Positions 26,044 through 34,934 of a stretch of 64,000 bases of DNA are shown here, in pieces; the first letter of the stretch is position 1; every line of letters begins with the position of its first letter. The notes beneath the pieces are model-generated. The model worked only from the letters and a program-made list of their open reading frames with translations. It did not search any database and was not told the origin of the DNA. A program made the position numbers and the translations under genes. Origin of the DNA: Paludibacter sp. (GTDB taxonomy: Bacteria; Bacteroidota; Bacteroidia; Bacteroidales; Paludibacteraceae); the NCBI GenBank assembly GCA_028710895.1, contig JAQTTH010000006.1:124001-188000 (forward strand), written 5' to 3'.

Positions 26044-27186
26044 TTATTTCTGAACAGTGAATTTAAAAATACATCTGCTGTTGTAAGTTTTTCCCGGTTC
26101 CAGAATTACTGAAGGCCAGTTTGGTTTGTTCGGACTATCCGGATAATGTTGAGTTTCCAGACAAACAGCTGCACGTTGTTTATAAACAATGCCTTTTTTA
26201 CCTTTTACAGTTCCGTTCAGGAAGTTACCTGTGTAAACCTGAATACCTGGCTCAGTTGTATACACTTCAACTGAAATACCGCTTGCAGGAGAAGTTACTT
26301 TAGTAGCTAATTTTGTAATATCACCTGCAGTTGCCAACACCCAGTTGTGGTCGTATCCGTTACCGTTTTTCAATTGAACGAAATCGTATTTGGTAATGTC
26401 AGCTCCGATAAGTTTAGGAGTTGAAAAATCCATTGGAGTACCTTTTACAGGAAGGATTTCGCCGGTTGTCATAAATGTGCTGTCAACAGGAGTATATTCG
26501 GTTGAATTGATATACAACGAATCACCTGTGATTGGTTGATTTGCATCGCCCGACAAATTGAAATACGAGTGGTTAGTCATATTGATAACCGTTTTCTTAT
26601 CGGTTGTTGCAGAATAACTGATATCAATAGCGTTATCGTCGGTCAGTTTAAATGTAACCTTTGCAGTTACTTTTCCCGGGAAGTTAGAGTCTCCATCAGG
26701 TGAAACGTGTGTAATCTCTAGAGTTTTATCATCAATTTTGTTTACAGTTTCGTAAACCTGATATTGCCATCCTTTAGGACCGCCGTGCAAACAGTGACCA
26801 AAATTATTTTGTGGCAACTGAGTAGTCACGCCATCAATGGTGATTTTGCCATCTTTAATGCGGTTTGCATAACGACCGATTGATGCTCCAAAGTCACTTG
26901 GAACATTAATATAGTCACCTACACTATCGAATCCAAGAACTACATCCTGAAGCTTTCCTGTTTTGTCAGGAACCATAATAGAAACAATTCTACCGCCGAA
27001 GTTGGTAATACAAACTTCCATTCCGGCTGCATTTTTAAGCGTATAAAGATCTGTTTTCTGACCGTTCACTACTTTTTGGAAGTTCACAGGATTTAAGCCC
27101 GAAGCCGTTAATTCTACTTTCGATTTATTGGTGCATGCACAGAAAGCCAGTGCTGCAAAACCAACCAATAACCAGGATTTTTTCAT
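26044..27186 (-). CDS. galM: Galactose mutarotase (aldose 1-epimerase), lipoprotein
   Basis: Interconverts alpha- and beta-anomers of aldoses. The 380-residue protein starts with a lipoprotein signal peptide (lipobox ALAFCAC at about 12-18), so it acts in the periplasm or outer membrane rather than the cytosol. Family motifs are GRYANRI, NNFGHCLHGG, MTNHSYFNLSG, the catalytic His region GNGYDHNWVL, and the general-base Glu region VCLETQHYPDSPN. It lies 107 bases after a GH43 glycosidase gene on the same strand. Together they would release and isomerise sugars from a plant-type arabinan or xylan; the polysaccharide is inference. Confidence 0.93.
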   Translation of the reverse strand: MKKSWLLVGFAALAFCACTNKSKVELTASGLNPVNFQKVVNGQKTDLYTLKNAAGMEVCITNFGGRIVSIMVPDKTGKLQDVVLGFDSVGDYINVPSDFGASIGRYANRIKDGKITIDGVTTQLPQNNFGHCLHGGPKGWQYQVYETVNKIDDKTLEITHVSPDGDSNFPGKVTAKVTFKLTDDNAIDISYSATTDKKTVINMTNHSYFNLSGDANQPITGDSLYINSTEYTPVDSTFMTTGEILPVKGTPMDFSTPKLIGADITKYDFVQLKNGNGYDHNWVLATAGDITKLATKVTSPASGISVEVYTTEPGIQVYTGNFLNGTVKGKKGIVYKQRAAVCLETQHYPDSPNKPNWPSVILEPGKTYNSRCIFKFTVQK

Positions 27187-27293
27187 TGTCTGAATTTTGT
27201 TTGAATGATTAATATTTAATTATTTCTAATGTTGAAGTTCCAAAAGCGAACATATTCTAACGGAGAAAAATTCACTTTAGCATATTTCAATTG

Positions 27294-28265
27294 TTATTTA
27301 TTTAATTTTTCTACTCCTTCGGTGGTCATTTGAACCCGCTTCATAGTTCCATCTGCGTTATAGTACAATTTATCTATGCAAACCGAACGGCGGAAGCTTC
27401 CACCATCGTTGTTGATTGACCCATTGTGATAAATGAACAACCATTGACCTTTAAATTGTACAATTGCCTGATGGTTTGTATTTGAATTACCCGCAACTTC
27501 ATTCAGGATGCCTTTATATTCCCACGGTCCGGTGATTTTTTTGCTCATGGCATAGCATATTTTCTCAGGAAATTCCGAAGCATATGACAGGTAATACCAA
27601 TTGCCGGCTTTGTGAATCCAGGGAGCTTCGGTGTAACGAGGTAATGAAACCGGAACAATTGGGCCATCCAGTTCTATCATATTCCGTTTAAGTTTAGCAT
27701 AATAACATTGGGTATTTCCCCAGAAAAGGTAGGCTTGCCCATCGTTGTCAATAAAAACGGTTGGATCAATATCGTCCCAACTGATTTTGGTGTACTGAGT
27801 TGTCATATCATTGGTAATAATGGCACTGCCACGGGCATCTTTAAATGGTCCGGTTGGAGAATCGGAAACAGCTACACCAATTGCTTTTCCATGAATATCT
27901 TTGTGTTGTACAGCTACATACCAATAGAATTTTCCATCGCGCTCGATCACCTGACTAGCCCATGCGTCGCCATTCGCCCAACTAAAATCGGAAACCTTCA
28001 TAGGTGTGGGATGTTCGGTCCATGTTTTCATGTCGGTAGTCGAAAACAAACACCAATCGTTCATCACATAGCGTTGCTGAGGAGCCGGACAAACATCGTG
28101 ACCGGTATAAACATACAATCTGTCTTTATAAACAAATCCCGCTGGATCGGCTGTGTATTTGTATTTTACAATGGGATTACCGGTGGCAACAAAAGTAGTA
28201 TCCGTTTGCGAGGCAAAACTGAGATTGGTAGTAAATAATGCAATGAATAAAAGAAACTTGTTCAT
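27294..28265 (-). CDS. Glycoside hydrolase family 43, exported
   Basis: 323 residues with a signal peptide (1-18, NLSFASQ). A five-bladed beta-propeller of the GH43 type follows. YTADPAGFVYKDRLYVYTGHD carries the catalytic-base Asp of blade 1, DDIDPTVFIDNDGQAYLFWG the pKa-modulating Asp, and TEAPWIHKAGNWYYLSYAS the catalytic acid Glu. Family members are alpha-L-arabinofuranosidases or beta-xylosidases; I cannot choose from the sequence alone. There is no carbohydrate-binding module. A promoter box lies 50 bases upstream, and galM follows in the same unit. No SusC/SusD pair is in the window. Confidence 0.9.
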   Translation of the reverse strand: MNKFLLFIALFTTNLSFASQTDTTFVATGNPIVKYKYTADPAGFVYKDRLYVYTGHDVCPAPQQRYVMNDWCLFSTTDMKTWTEHPTPMKVSDFSWANGDAWASQVIERDGKFYWYVAVQHKDIHGKAIGVAVSDSPTGPFKDARGSAIITNDMTTQYTKISWDDIDPTVFIDNDGQAYLFWGNTQCYYAKLKRNMIELDGPIVPVSLPRYTEAPWIHKAGNWYYLSYASEFPEKICYAMSKKITGPWEYKGILNEVAGNSNTNHQAIVQFKGQWLFIYHNGSINNDGGSFRRSVCIDKLYYNADGTMKRVQMTTEGVEKLNK

Positions 28266-28314
28266 CCCTGTGTACGTGTTTTTAATGAGTTTAGAATAGA
28301 AAAATTAATCAGCA

Positions 28315-28322
28315 CAAAGATA
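28315..28322 (-). promoter_or_regulatory. Promoter -7 box for the GH43-galM unit
   Basis: TATCTTTG on the minus strand, 50 bases before the GH43 start. Confidence 0.55.
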
Positions 28323-28410
28323 AAATAATTTCAATGAATCACGGGTTGAGAATTATTCATTTTGGTAGACGAAATAGTATATAGCTTGGATTTATTTCTA
28401 TTAAAACCAA

Positions 28411-29058
28411 TTAAATCTTAATGTTCCAAATGGCAATTATGTGACAAATACTACCACCCAAAACAAACAAATGCCAAATGGCGTGGGTGTACTGAATTTT
28501 TTTGAACGAATACAGCACTGCACCAACAGTATAAAAGAAGCCACCACCTATAAGCCAGTATAACGACGATATTGAATTTGTAGCTACAAGAGAATCAATA
28601 AGTGGTTTAAATGCGATTACAACCACCCAACCCATGGCTACATAGCAGATGGTTTCGAACTTGCTGCCATTTTTCAGCTTCAAAAAACTGAGCGAAATGC
28701 CCACAACAGCCGCAGCCCAAATCACGCCAAACAAGGTCCAACCCCAGGCACCGTTTTCGCGCAAAACAATTAATGTAAACGGGGTATAACTTCCGGCAAT
28801 CTGCGCATAGATAGCTGCGTGATCAAATTTCCGGCGAAGTGGTTTGATTTTTTCATCTTTCTCGGCATGATAGAGTGTAGACGAAAGAAACATGGTAGCC
28901 ATAAAAATACTGAAAACTATTTCGCTTGTAATAGCCCATACATTATGCGATGCAAAAGCTTTTTGTATCAACAATGCGCCTGCAATAACAGCAATAACGA
29001 CACCAATGGCATGCGAGTACGTGTTTGCTTTTTCTTCTCTGGCAGAATATCTTGGCAT
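28411..29058 (-). CDS. Hemolysin III / PAQR family membrane protein
   Basis: 215 residues with seven predicted transmembrane helices. The PAQR/HlyIII conserved metal-site residues are visible: SSTLYHAE (Ser and His), FDHAAIYAQIAGSYTPF (Asp-His) and HAIWHLFVLGGSICH (two His near the C-terminus). Bacterial members are zinc-dependent hydrolase-like membrane proteins linked to membrane lipid balance; the hemolysin name is historical. It begins MPRYSAREEKANTYSHAIG, the usual start. Its gene begins nine bases after recX ends, so the two are co-transcribed with recX first. Confidence 0.9.
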   Translation of the reverse strand: MPRYSAREEKANTYSHAIGVVIAVIAGALLIQKAFASHNVWAITSEIVFSIFMATMFLSSTLYHAEKDEKIKPLRRKFDHAAIYAQIAGSYTPFTLIVLRENGAWGWTLFGVIWAAAVVGISLSFLKLKNGSKFETICYVAMGWVVVIAFKPLIDSLVATNSISSLYWLIGGGFFYTVGAVLYSFKKIQYTHAIWHLFVLGGSICHIIAIWNIKI

Positions 29059-29067
29059 ATTTTTCAG

Positions 29068-29529
29068 TTATAAGGTGCGTATAACGCGGTTTATCACACT
29101 ACTTTCGAAACCACGACTTTGTGCAAAATTGAAGAGTTTTCCCTGCTTTTCGTACTCGAACTCATATTTCAATCCTTTGAGCTTGGTTTTCAGAATTGAA
29201 GCAAGCATTTCTTCGTATTCACCATCATCGATAGTTTTTAAGGCTGAGTTTATGAGACTCTCACCAAGCCCTTTTTGTTTCAGAGCATACGAAATTTTAA
29301 TTTTACCCCATTTATTGAAACGGAACTTATCCTTTACAAAGAAAACACAAAAACGTTTTTCGTTGATGAAATCTTCGGCTAACAAACGCTCTATAATCTT
29401 CGATTTATCATCACATTCAACACACCACGCATTCAATTTCTCCTCTACTTCAGAAACACAATGTTCCGAAATAGAACAATACGATGCAGCTTTATGCAGC
29501 AATTCGTCCAATGTATACTCTTTTTTCAT
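29068..29529 (-). CDS. recX: Regulatory protein RecX
   Basis: 153 residues, all helical, with three RecX repeats: LHKAASYCSISEHCVSEVEEKL, then IIERLLAEDFINEKRFCVFFV, then WGKIKISYALKQKGL. RecX binds RecA filaments and limits strand exchange. recA is not adjacent. Length and motifs are typical of Bacteroidota RecX. Confidence 0.9.
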   Translation of the reverse strand: MKKEYTLDELLHKAASYCSISEHCVSEVEEKLNAWCVECDDKSKIIERLLAEDFINEKRFCVFFVKDKFRFNKWGKIKISYALKQKGLGESLINSALKTIDDGEYEEMLASILKTKLKGLKYEFEYEKQGKLFNFAQSRGFESSVINRVIRTL

Positions 29530-29652
29530 TTCGAATAATAGAATGAAGGTAAACGCTAATAAAATAGACTCACAAATGTAGTTATTTTTATTGTTTCGAA
29601 ATGGAATAAACAGCGCTAAAATATATTTTCAATCAAAACAAAAAAAATCAGG

Positions 29653-29668
29653 TAACAAAATATTGTTA
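29653..29668. promoter_or_regulatory. Candidate TetR operator
   Basis: Palindrome TAACAA-AATA-TTGTTA overlapping the -33 TTG of the tetR promoter. This is the expected place for autorepression by the TetR protein encoded next. Confidence 0.5.
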
Positions 29669-29683
29669 TATGAATATAAAATG

Positions 29684-29691
29684 TAACTTTG
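29684..29691 (+). promoter_or_regulatory. Promoter -7 box for the TetR-led operon
   Basis: TAACTTTG with TTG eighteen bases upstream (29663-29665), a good Bacteroidota promoter 25 bases before the tetR start. Confidence 0.65.
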
Positions 29692-29716
29692 CAACGTTAT
29701 TGTTTACTACACAACT

Positions 29717-30307
29717 ATGAAACTGACTAAAAAAGAACAGATAGAACAAAAAGCCAAAGAGCTTTTCTGGAAGCACGGCTTTAAAAAGGTAACGATTGAC
29801 GAAATCTGCAAAAAGGCAAATGTCAGCCGCAAGACTTTTTATACGTTCTTCGAAAATAAAACAGCACTGGTGATTTATCTTATGCGAAAGCTAACCGATG
29901 AGGCTTTTGAGGAGTCGCGGCAAATAATGGAGAGTGATTGCTCTTTTGCCGAAAAACTGGAAAAATCACTTCAGGTAAAATTACAACGCAATAAAGAAAT
30001 GTCGATAGAGTTTGTGGCCGATTTCTACAACCCCGATGCCACTGAGATATTAGCTTGTTTTCAGGAAATAATGAAAAAATCGATGGCCATGCTGGTCGAC
30101 TTTTTGCAAAAAGCCCAGCAGAAAGGTGAAATGAATCCGGAATTGAATCTGAATTATGTGCTTTGGCTGCTGCAAAAACAGGTGGAATTTTGCAGTTCGC
30201 CGGATTTGATGCACATGTTTCCTGACGTAGATACGCTTACCAAACAGCTTACGCAGACTTTGATTTACGGTATCATGCCGTTGAATAAGACAACAGAGCC
30301 AAGATAA
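29717..30307 (+). CDS. TetR family transcriptional regulator
   Basis: 196 residues. The N-terminal helix-turn-helix is clear (KELFWKHGFKKVTIDEICKK and ANVSRKTFYTFFENKTALV, about residues 10-55). The helical ligand-binding and dimer domain is family-typical but not assignable to a ligand. It starts an operon with an outer-membrane protein, a LolD/FtsX-type ABC transporter and a LolA-like protein (gap to the next gene 12 bases). It probably represses that operon and itself through the palindrome at 29653. Such operons often respond to membrane stress or antimicrobial compounds; that is inference. Confidence 0.9.
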   Translation: MKLTKKEQIEQKAKELFWKHGFKKVTIDEICKKANVSRKTFYTFFENKTALVIYLMRKLTDEAFEESRQIMESDCSFAEKLEKSLQVKLQRNKEMSIEFVADFYNPDATEILACFQEIMKKSMAMLVDFLQKAQQKGEMNPELNLNYVLWLLQKQVEFCSSPDLMHMFPDVDTLTKQLTQTLIYGIMPLNKTTEPR

Positions 30308-30319
30308 AAGAACCAGGAC

Positions 30320-31480
30320 ATGAAACTAAAACTAATTGTTCTACTTATTTTGTTTATTTTTCTGAGCGATTTGTCAGCACAGAAAGACTCAATACATATA
30401 ACCTTCAATGGGAAGGTTACAGCCTGGGGAATTGCTCAGGTGAAAGATCCTGCTCCAGTGCAGTTTAGAGGACGATTTGTGCCAACTGTTCTGGGAGATT
30501 TCAAAGTATCCCCAAACTCGAAACTTGATTTTGAAGCCTCGCTCAATATAAACGGAACTGCTGATTTTACCGGGTTACACTACGATACAGTTATGGGACA
30601 GTTCAAACCGTACCGGGTTTGGGCGCGCTATTCGGGACAGAACTGGGAAGTACGTGCGGGCTTGCAAAAAATAAATTTCGGCTCTGCCAAAATGTTTCGT
30701 CCATTGATGTGGTTCGACGGCATGGATGTACGTGACCCACTTCAATTAACTGACGGTGTTTATGGACTTTTGGGAAAATACTTCTTTGAGAACAATGCCA
30801 ATTTGTGGGCGTGGGGATTAATCGGGAATAAAAATCCGAAAGGATATGAGTTGTGGGGCACGGCCCAATGGAAACCTGAAATTGGTGGACGTTTTCAAAT
30901 GCCTGCAGGCCCCGGAGAAATTGCAATAAGCACACATCATCGCAAGATTCAATATCAAAAGTTGTTTTCAAGTACGTATAACCTGTACGAAACGAATGAA
31001 TCAAGAATTGGACTTGATGGGAAATGGGATCTAGGAGTTGGATTGTGGTTCGAATCAAGTGTGACAATGACTGATACTCAAAATAATAATTTCCCATTGC
31101 TGAATAAGGTTCAGGACATGTGGAGTCTGGGAGTTGATTACACTTTCCCGGTTGGAAATGGAATTGGTGCAACAGTTGAATACTTTCGCTACCATGCAGG
31201 TGATCAGTTCATTGTCAATGGAAACGCTAGAAATGTGTTGGGCACAATGTTAAGCTATCCGATATCGATGCTTGATAATCTTTCTGGTATGGTTTTCTAC
31301 CTGCCTGGGCAAAATAAATTCATGAATTATTTGAGTTGGAGTAGAACCTACGACAATTTCAATATTTATGGTATCGGGTACTGGAATCCGGAAAATGTGC
31401 AGTTAATGGCAGCTCAATCGCAAAACCGAAATATGTTTGCTGGCAAAGGAATACAAATTATGGTAAGTTATAATTTTTGA
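30320..31480 (+). CDS. Outer-membrane beta-barrel protein, exported
   Basis: 386 residues with a signal peptide (1-20, LSDLSAQ). The mature part is rich in aromatic, amphipathic strands (WARYSGQNWEVRAGLQKINF, NFNIYGIGYWNP) and ends in MVSYNF, a C-terminal Phe typical of outer-membrane barrels. It resembles porin-like or alginate-export-like barrels, but I cannot name the family. It lies 12 bases after tetR and 11 before the ABC ATPase gene, so it could be the outer-membrane exit or the client of that transporter. Confidence 0.75.
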   Translation: MKLKLIVLLILFIFLSDLSAQKDSIHITFNGKVTAWGIAQVKDPAPVQFRGRFVPTVLGDFKVSPNSKLDFEASLNINGTADFTGLHYDTVMGQFKPYRVWARYSGQNWEVRAGLQKINFGSAKMFRPLMWFDGMDVRDPLQLTDGVYGLLGKYFFENNANLWAWGLIGNKNPKGYELWGTAQWKPEIGGRFQMPAGPGEIAISTHHRKIQYQKLFSSTYNLYETNESRIGLDGKWDLGVGLWFESSVTMTDTQNNNFPLLNKVQDMWSLGVDYTFPVGNGIGATVEYFRYHAGDQFIVNGNARNVLGTMLSYPISMLDNLSGMVFYLPGQNKFMNYLSWSRTYDNFNIYGIGYWNPENVQLMAAQSQNRNMFAGKGIQIMVSYNF

Positions 31481-31491
31481 AATAGTACTAT

Positions 31492-32181
31492 ATGAAAGCA
31501 ATTGTAGAAGTAAAGAAATTGGTCAAGAAGTTCCCTGTTGGCTCAGGGTTCTTTACGGCACTTGATGGTATCAATCTTGAGTTCTCGGAAGGTGAATTTA
31601 CCGGATTGGTTGGTCCAAGTGGTTCGGGGAAAACCACCTTGTTGAATATTATCGGCTCGCTGGACATCCCCAGTGACGGCGAAGTGGTAGTTTTGAGTAA
31701 TTCGGTGGGAAAATTGTCGCCGAAGCAAGCTGCCAAACTCCGCAAAGAAGAACTTGGATTTATTTTTCAGCATTATAATCTTTTGCCTGTTTATACGGTA
31801 TTTGAAAATGTTGAATTTCCACTGCTGTTGCTCGATATTAGTGCTGATGAACGCAAAAAGCGTGTAATGGAAACGCTGGCCTGGGTGGGTTTGACCGATA
31901 AAGTAAAATCACGCCCCGCTCAACTTTCGGGTGGCGAGTGTCAGCGCGTGGCCATTGCCCGTGCTATGGTAAAACGCCCTAAACTGGTACTTGCCGATGA
32001 GCCAACGGCCAACCTGGATTCGGCCAATTCGCACAACATTCTCCAAACTATGGTAAAGCTGAACGAAGAATTGAAAACCAGTTTCATTTTTGCCACACAC
32101 GACGAAAAAGTGATTGGTTATCTGCGCAGAATCATTCGTTTGCAGGATGGTAAAGTGGTTGAGGATAAGATAATAAGTTGA
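31492..32181 (+). CDS. ABC transporter ATPase, LolD/MacB type
   Basis: 229 residues of the LolD/FtsE/MacB ATPase group. Walker A is GPSGSGKTTLLN, the Q-loop QHYNLLP, the signature LSGGECQRVAIARA, Walker B LVLADEPTAN, and the H-loop FATHDEKV. It powers the two FtsX-type permeases that follow. The group moves lipoproteins or substrates across the periplasm by mechanotransmission rather than classical transport. The signature has Cys in place of the usual Gln (GGECQ), a minor variant. Confidence 0.93.
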   Translation: MKAIVEVKKLVKKFPVGSGFFTALDGINLEFSEGEFTGLVGPSGSGKTTLLNIIGSLDIPSDGEVVVLSNSVGKLSPKQAAKLRKEELGFIFQHYNLLPVYTVFENVEFPLLLLDISADERKKRVMETLAWVGLTDKVKSRPAQLSGGECQRVAIARAMVKRPKLVLADEPTANLDSANSHNILQTMVKLNEELKTSFIFATHDEKVIGYLRRIIRLQDGKVVEDKIIS

Positions 32182-32291
32182 TTGGTTTACTGGTTAATTG
32201 GTTTCCAGTTTTGAAATTCCAAACCAGTTTAACTAATTTATCATTGAAACTCAACTAATCAACAAGTTAACTAATTTACTATTCAACTAAG

Positions 32292-33461
32292 ATGAAACTA
32301 TTCAAAACAGCTTTCAGAAGCTTAATTGGCAACGGTCTGAAAACATGGCTTAATGTTTTTGTCCTTTCAATTTCCTTTGTGCTGATAATTCTGCTACAGG
32401 GAATTTTAAAAGGCTGGAGCTCACAGGCCGTTGACGATACTGTGAAATGGGAAATTGCCGACGGACAATACTGGCAATCAAAATACGATCCGTTTGATCC
32501 GTTCACGTTCGATTCGAGTACGGTGGAAATTCCAACAGTGTTCAAAAAGGATGTGGACAGTCATCGGATTGAACCAATTCTAATAACACAGGGAAGTATT
32601 TATCCTCAGGGTCGCATGCAAGGCGTGTTGCTAAAAGGAATCCGACCAAACCAGAAATTACTGAAAATCCCTACCGAAAAACTAAATGAAAACTCAGCCG
32701 AAATACCTGTGGTACTGGGTGCCTTCATGGCCAAACAAACCAAACTGCACTTGAATGATGTGGTTACTTTGCGTTGGCGTGACAAAAACGGAACATTCGA
32801 GGCGGCTGACATACGGGTTGCAGGGATTTTCAAAACCTCCATTCCCACTGTCGATAATGGCATTTTGTGGATTCCGCTGGACCGCTTGCAACAAATGACC
32901 ATGAACACGAACTGTGCGAATCTGCTGATAAAATCACCTGAAGTAAAAGCAGTCAGCCTTCCCGGATGGACATTTAAGGATGTGACAAAACTGACTGAAT
33001 CTACCATGTTGTTGGTAAAAACCAAATCGATAGGCACCAGTTTTATGTATATTATCTTTTTATTACTGGCCATGCTCGCTATTTTTGATACGCAAACGCT
33101 ATCTATTTTCCGCCGTCAGCGCGAGATAGGCACATTGGTAGCATTGGGAATGACTCAGCGCGAAGTAGTTTGGCATTTCACACTGGAAGGCACTATTAAT
33201 GCTGTGCTGGCTTTTGCTGTGGGCACAGTTTGGGGAGCATCCATTTTATATTATATGGCCACAAAAGGCTATTCGTTCAATATGGATGCCAGCGAAATAG
33301 GTGTGCCAATGGCTGATACAATGTATGCTACCATTACACTGGGTCTGGTTATTAATACAATGATTTTCATTCTGATAGTGACGGCTGTTGTGAGTTATAT
33401 TCCGGCACGGAAAATTGCCAAAATGAATCCGACGGATGCTATCAGAGGTAAAGTACAATAG
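32292..33461 (+). CDS. FtsX/MacB-type ABC permease (first)
   Basis: 389 residues with the four-helix FtsX/LolC layout. One helix lies near 15-38 (FVLSISFVLIILLQGILKGW), then a periplasmic domain of about 220 residues, then three helices at the C-terminus (MYIIFLLLAMLAIFDTQTLS; an Ala-rich one; IFILIVTAVVSYIPARKIAK). The cytosolic coupling segment RRQREIGTLVALGMTQREV and the tail PTDAIRGK are characteristic. It is separated from the ATPase by a 110-base AT-rich spacer with imperfect inverted repeats. Confidence 0.9.
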   Translation: MKLFKTAFRSLIGNGLKTWLNVFVLSISFVLIILLQGILKGWSSQAVDDTVKWEIADGQYWQSKYDPFDPFTFDSSTVEIPTVFKKDVDSHRIEPILITQGSIYPQGRMQGVLLKGIRPNQKLLKIPTEKLNENSAEIPVVLGAFMAKQTKLHLNDVVTLRWRDKNGTFEAADIRVAGIFKTSIPTVDNGILWIPLDRLQQMTMNTNCANLLIKSPEVKAVSLPGWTFKDVTKLTESTMLLVKTKSIGTSFMYIIFLLLAMLAIFDTQTLSIFRRQREIGTLVALGMTQREVVWHFTLEGTINAVLAFAVGTVWGASILYYMATKGYSFNMDASEIGVPMADTMYATITLGLVINTMIFILIVTAVVSYIPARKIAKMNPTDAIRGKVQ

Positions 33462-33550
33462 TTGAATGGGTTTATTAGTTAATTAGTTTAAGAGCCAATT
33501 AACTGATAAACAAATCAACCAATTAACCACTAACTAATCAACCTACAAAA

Positions 33551-34822
33551 ATGATTAAATTCTTATTAAACGGACTCTTGCGCGACAAAAGTCGCAGTCT
33601 GTTACCGATAATCGTTGTTTCGCTGGGTGTGATGATTACAGTATTTCTGCAATCGTACATGGGCGGTATGTTTAACGACAGCATTGAAACAACGGCTAAG
33701 TTTTCGTCCGGTCATGTGAAAGTGATGACGGTAGCCTACAAAGAGAACCTGACACAAATGCCCAACGATTATGCCATGTTGGATGTAAATACCGTAATGG
33801 CAAAGCTGAAAAAGACCTATCCTGATATGACCTGGACAGATCGCATTCAGTTTGGTGGACTACTCGATGCACCCGATGCTACCGGAAAAACACGTTCGCA
33901 AGGCAATGTAATGGGTATGGGCATTCATTTACTCGGCAATCAGGACGAGATAAACCGCATGGATTTAAAGTCCAAGTTGTTCGCGGGGCGTTTCCCTGTG
34001 AAACCGGGTGAAATAATGATTACCAACGAGCTGTTCAAAAAGATGAGTCTGAAGCTTGGCGACCGTGTGACACTTATTTCCAACACCATGTACGGCGATA
34101 TGGCTATGTATAACTTTACCGTGTGCGGGACCATTCATTTTGGCACACAAGTGCTTGATAAAGGCATGGTGGTGGCCGATATTGACGATGTGCGGGTGGC
34201 ATTGAATATGGAAAATGCGGCCGGTGAAGTACTCGGATTCTTTACCGACTCCAACTACGATAACTCCCGGGCAAAAGAACTGGCAGTCGGATTCAATAAT
34301 GACAACACCAAAAAAGGCGATCAGTTCTCATTGACCATGGCACCTATGAGCGGTATTGGTGGCATGGATTTTATGATTGCATACTCCGAAAATGCACAGT
34401 ATATCATTATCTTTATTTTCGTTTTTGCCATGTCGATCGTACTTTGGAATGCCGGGCTGGTAGGTGGTTTGCGCCGCTACGGTGAGTTTGGACTTCGGTT
34501 GGCCATTGGTGAAAACAAGCACGAAATTTACCGCTCACTGGTAGGTGAAGCTTTGTTGGTGGGCCTTATTGGTTCGCTCATTGGAACGGCTATCGGACTA
34601 CTCTGTGCATGGCCTTTGCAGGTCTACGGCATTGATGCCCGTAACATGATGCGCAATTCGAACATGATGATGCCGAGCATTATTCGTGCACAAATTAGCA
34701 CCACCACCTACTTTATCGGTTTTATTCCCGGAGTGCTTTCCACTGTTATCGGAGCTATGTTGGCCGGAATAGGCGTTTATAAACGACAAACGGCGAATCT
34801 GTTTAAAGAGTTGGAAGGATAA
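33551..34822 (+). CDS. FtsX/MacB-type ABC permease (second)
   Basis: 423 residues with the same topology as the preceding permease: an N-terminal helix (SLLPIIVVSLGVMITVFLQS), a periplasmic MacB-like domain (GMGIHLLGNQDEINRMDL) and three C-terminal helices. The coupling segment is RRYGEFGLRLAIGENKHEI. It would pair with the first permease as a LolC/LolE-like heterodimer. A 24-base inverted-repeat arm begins five bases after its stop. Confidence 0.9.
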   Translation: MIKFLLNGLLRDKSRSLLPIIVVSLGVMITVFLQSYMGGMFNDSIETTAKFSSGHVKVMTVAYKENLTQMPNDYAMLDVNTVMAKLKKTYPDMTWTDRIQFGGLLDAPDATGKTRSQGNVMGMGIHLLGNQDEINRMDLKSKLFAGRFPVKPGEIMITNELFKKMSLKLGDRVTLISNTMYGDMAMYNFTVCGTIHFGTQVLDKGMVVADIDDVRVALNMENAAGEVLGFFTDSNYDNSRAKELAVGFNNDNTKKGDQFSLTMAPMSGIGGMDFMIAYSENAQYIIIFIFVFAMSIVLWNAGLVGGLRRYGEFGLRLAIGENKHEIYRSLVGEALLVGLIGSLIGTAIGLLCAWPLQVYGIDARNMMRNSNMMMPSIIRAQISTTTYFIGFIPGVLSTVIGAMLAGIGVYKRQTANLFKELEG

Positions 34823-34827
34823 GACTG

Positions 34828-34934
34828 CCCCCAACCCCTAAAGGGGAACTATAATAGTATTATCTAATTTAAAATTACATATATGAATACTTTAAAAATA
34901 CGAACTAACTTAGTTCCCCTTCAGGGGCTAGGGG
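34828..34934. repeat. Inverted pair of CCCC-type palindromic repeats around a start codon
   Basis: The left arm at 34828-34851 (CCCCCAACCCCTAAAGGGGA, then ACTA) matches the reverse complement of the right arm at 34911-34934 in 21 of 24 positions. Each arm is itself a small palindrome (CCCCT..AGGGG). The start codon of the next gene lies in the loop, and the right arm is translated as part of its signal peptide. This resembles REP/BIME pairs. Confidence 0.8.
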
